Below are positions 62,608 through 64,000 of a stretch of DNA of 64,000 bases, one piece after another. The stretch comes from Closterium sp. NIES-65 (lineage: Eukaryota; Streptophyta; Zygnematophyceae; Desmidiales; Closteriaceae), in contig CANXME010002425.1 in NCBI GenBank assembly GCA_948144175.1, positions 124,001 to 188,000 on the forward strand, given 5' to 3'. The position numbers and the translations under genes were made by a program. Each line of letters begins with the position of its first letter. Position 1 is the stretch's first letter. A model generated the notes under the pieces. The model saw only the letters and a program-made list of their open reading frames with translations. It made no database searches and was not told the DNA's origin.

Positions 62608-64000
62608 CGCCACTCAATTTACCACCCTCCTCCCTTCACCGGTTCTTTGACTCTCGTGACGCCCGTTTTGACTAGTCAGTCCCCTACTACACCCGGTACC
62701 CTTGTCGAGGTCTCTCGGTTCCTCCTCCCCCTCACTTCCTGACTCCCACTCCCCCTCTGGCTCCTCAGGTACAGCCCCCCCCCCCCCCCCGGTCCAGCCC
62801 CGTCATGTGTGTCACATGCTACACCCCGCCCCCTCCTCGGTAGCCCCTCAGGTCTCGTCCCTTTCTTCGCAGTCCTCCTCACAGTCACCGCAGCAGCCAT
62901 CAGCACTTCCTCCGGAGGCTGCTGCAGACCGCGAGGGTGCTGGTTTCCGTGGCGCGGACCCCGGAGGTGCTACCTCTAGAGGTGTTGGAGTTGGAGCTGA
63001 GAGTGTGCTTGCACGAGGTTCTAGTGCTGGGGGTGCTGGAGTTGGAGCTAAGCCCAGGTCTACAGGAGGTTCTAGTCTTGGGGAAGCTGGTGTTAGTCGA
63101 GCTGTCCCTGAGGGTGCTATGACTGGGGGTGCGGGTGCGCCCTCTACTGGACCTGGAGAGCCTGGGACTGGCCGCGTTGCTGCTGGTGGTGCTGGCTCTG
63201 GGGGTGGTGCGACTGGTTCTTTGGAGAGTGGTCCTAGGGCTACCACCGCCCCGGACACTACTCCTCCCCCCCACCCCTACCCGACCCGGCACCAGGCCCG
63301 TCTTTGCCGTACACATGAGGAGCAACTGGAGTTGGAGCGAGAGGAGCTGGAGTTGGAGCGGCAGCTGCCGCGGGAGCAGCAGCAAGCGCAGCAGCAGCCG
63401 CGATAGGAGCAGCAGCAGCCGCAGCAGGAGCAGCAGCAACCGCCACCTCCGCCTTCTGTCTCTGGCCTTCGAACCCTCGGTCTCCCCTCTCCCTGTCCTC
63501 CCTCCTCCCTCTCTCGTCCTGTCTACGGTCCCATGTTTCATCCTCCTAACTCCACCCCAAATGTTTTCCCCCATTCCCAGCCTCCGTTGTCCCCTCCTCT
63601 TTCTCACACTTGGGATTCTTGCTCTCCTCGTGCTCGTCTTTCGTCCCCTGTCCTTGTCACGTACCATCGTACTGTGCTGTTCCATCCTAGTCTGCCTCGT
63701 TCGTCTTCGTCTGTGCTTTTTTCTCCTCCTGATTCGGCCCTCACTGGTTCCCTCTCTACTCCTGTCACTGGCTACTACCACACGTACCGCCCTGTTCTCT
63801 CTCGTGTTCTCGCCTCTCTTGTTACGGACCCTCGTACCTCTTTGTCCTTTGTCTCCGCCCTTACTGCGACTGTCATTGAGCTCACTGCTACTCGCGGCCT
63901 TGACTACGCCACTTGTCTCGTGGCTCCTCCTCCTACCAGTCCTCTGGCCGTCGGGGGTGAGTCTGCCCTTGGCTGTGACGCCCTAGAGGACAGGCAGTTT
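62605..64000 (+). mobile_element. Copia element D, partial, runs off the window
   Basis: A fossil Copia section that begins near the integrase C-terminal end, directly after the Ulp1-like gene. It passes through the variable linker (a GGAxxGGA/GVGVGAE-type repeat, 62900-63230, then a Glu/Gln-rich stretch) towards the RT domain, which would lie beyond 64000. Related to Copia B but clearly diverged. No LTR is in view. Broken, with a few breaks. Confidence 0.8.

Overview
This window comes from the nuclear genome of a green plant-lineage organism. It most likely belongs to a streptophyte (charophyte) alga. I lean towards a Zygnematophyceae such as Closterium, from memory of similar Gly-rich Copia polyproteins, but cannot check this here. 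The evidence is a RAR1-type CHORD gene, a plant-type receptor-like cytoplasmic kinase, many spliced genes with GT-AG introns, GC-rich coding DNA, and a dense load of plant-type transposons.

Layout. 1-1358: flank with no confident gene. 1359-7353 (+): a six-exon SGNH/GDSL-like hydrolase gene. 7475-30365: one transposon nest. A Mutator-like MITE (9-bp target duplication) was split by a Ty1/Copia element A (7640-29990, minus). Element A was then entered by a Ty3/Gypsy element (9734-15769), a whole-looking Copia B (16316-23741, plus) and a composite block (27158-29934) holding a Copia C remnant and two TRIM elements. 30761-31276: an hAT-like MITE. 31610-40044 (+): a six-exon kinase gene with an antisense tRNA-Gly in intron 3. 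41147-41891: an hAT-like MITE with an exact 8-bp duplication. 42666-47037 (+): a five-exon RAR1 gene. 49091-60482 (-): a decayed Plavaka/CACTA-like transposase gene split by a REL-type LINE (about 52.8-57.98 kb). 61529-62607 (+): a four-exon Ulp1-like (C48) peptidase gene. 62605-64000: part of another Copia element that runs off the window.

I derived each host gene model from splice sites. In all four the exon phases close exactly: 802, 415, 232 and 225 codons including stop.

Two signals recur that ordinary annotation does not explain. (1) In the SGNH, kinase and RAR1 genes, introns are filled with decayed tandem copies ('echoes') of the neighbouring exon edge. Copies of an exon's acceptor side lie upstream of it, and copies of its donor side lie downstream. 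(2) A palindrome family, TTTTGAGKCGMCTCAAAA, recurs at about nine places, nearly all in host introns. At several sites it sits between short direct repeats, as an inserted unit would. The clearest are a 274-bp array of seven 22-bp repeats alternating with six 20-bp palindromes, and an insertion with a 15-bp target duplication inside an exon echo. A third point of interest is a TRIM element whose LTR-PBS junction carries tRNA-like A and B boxes.
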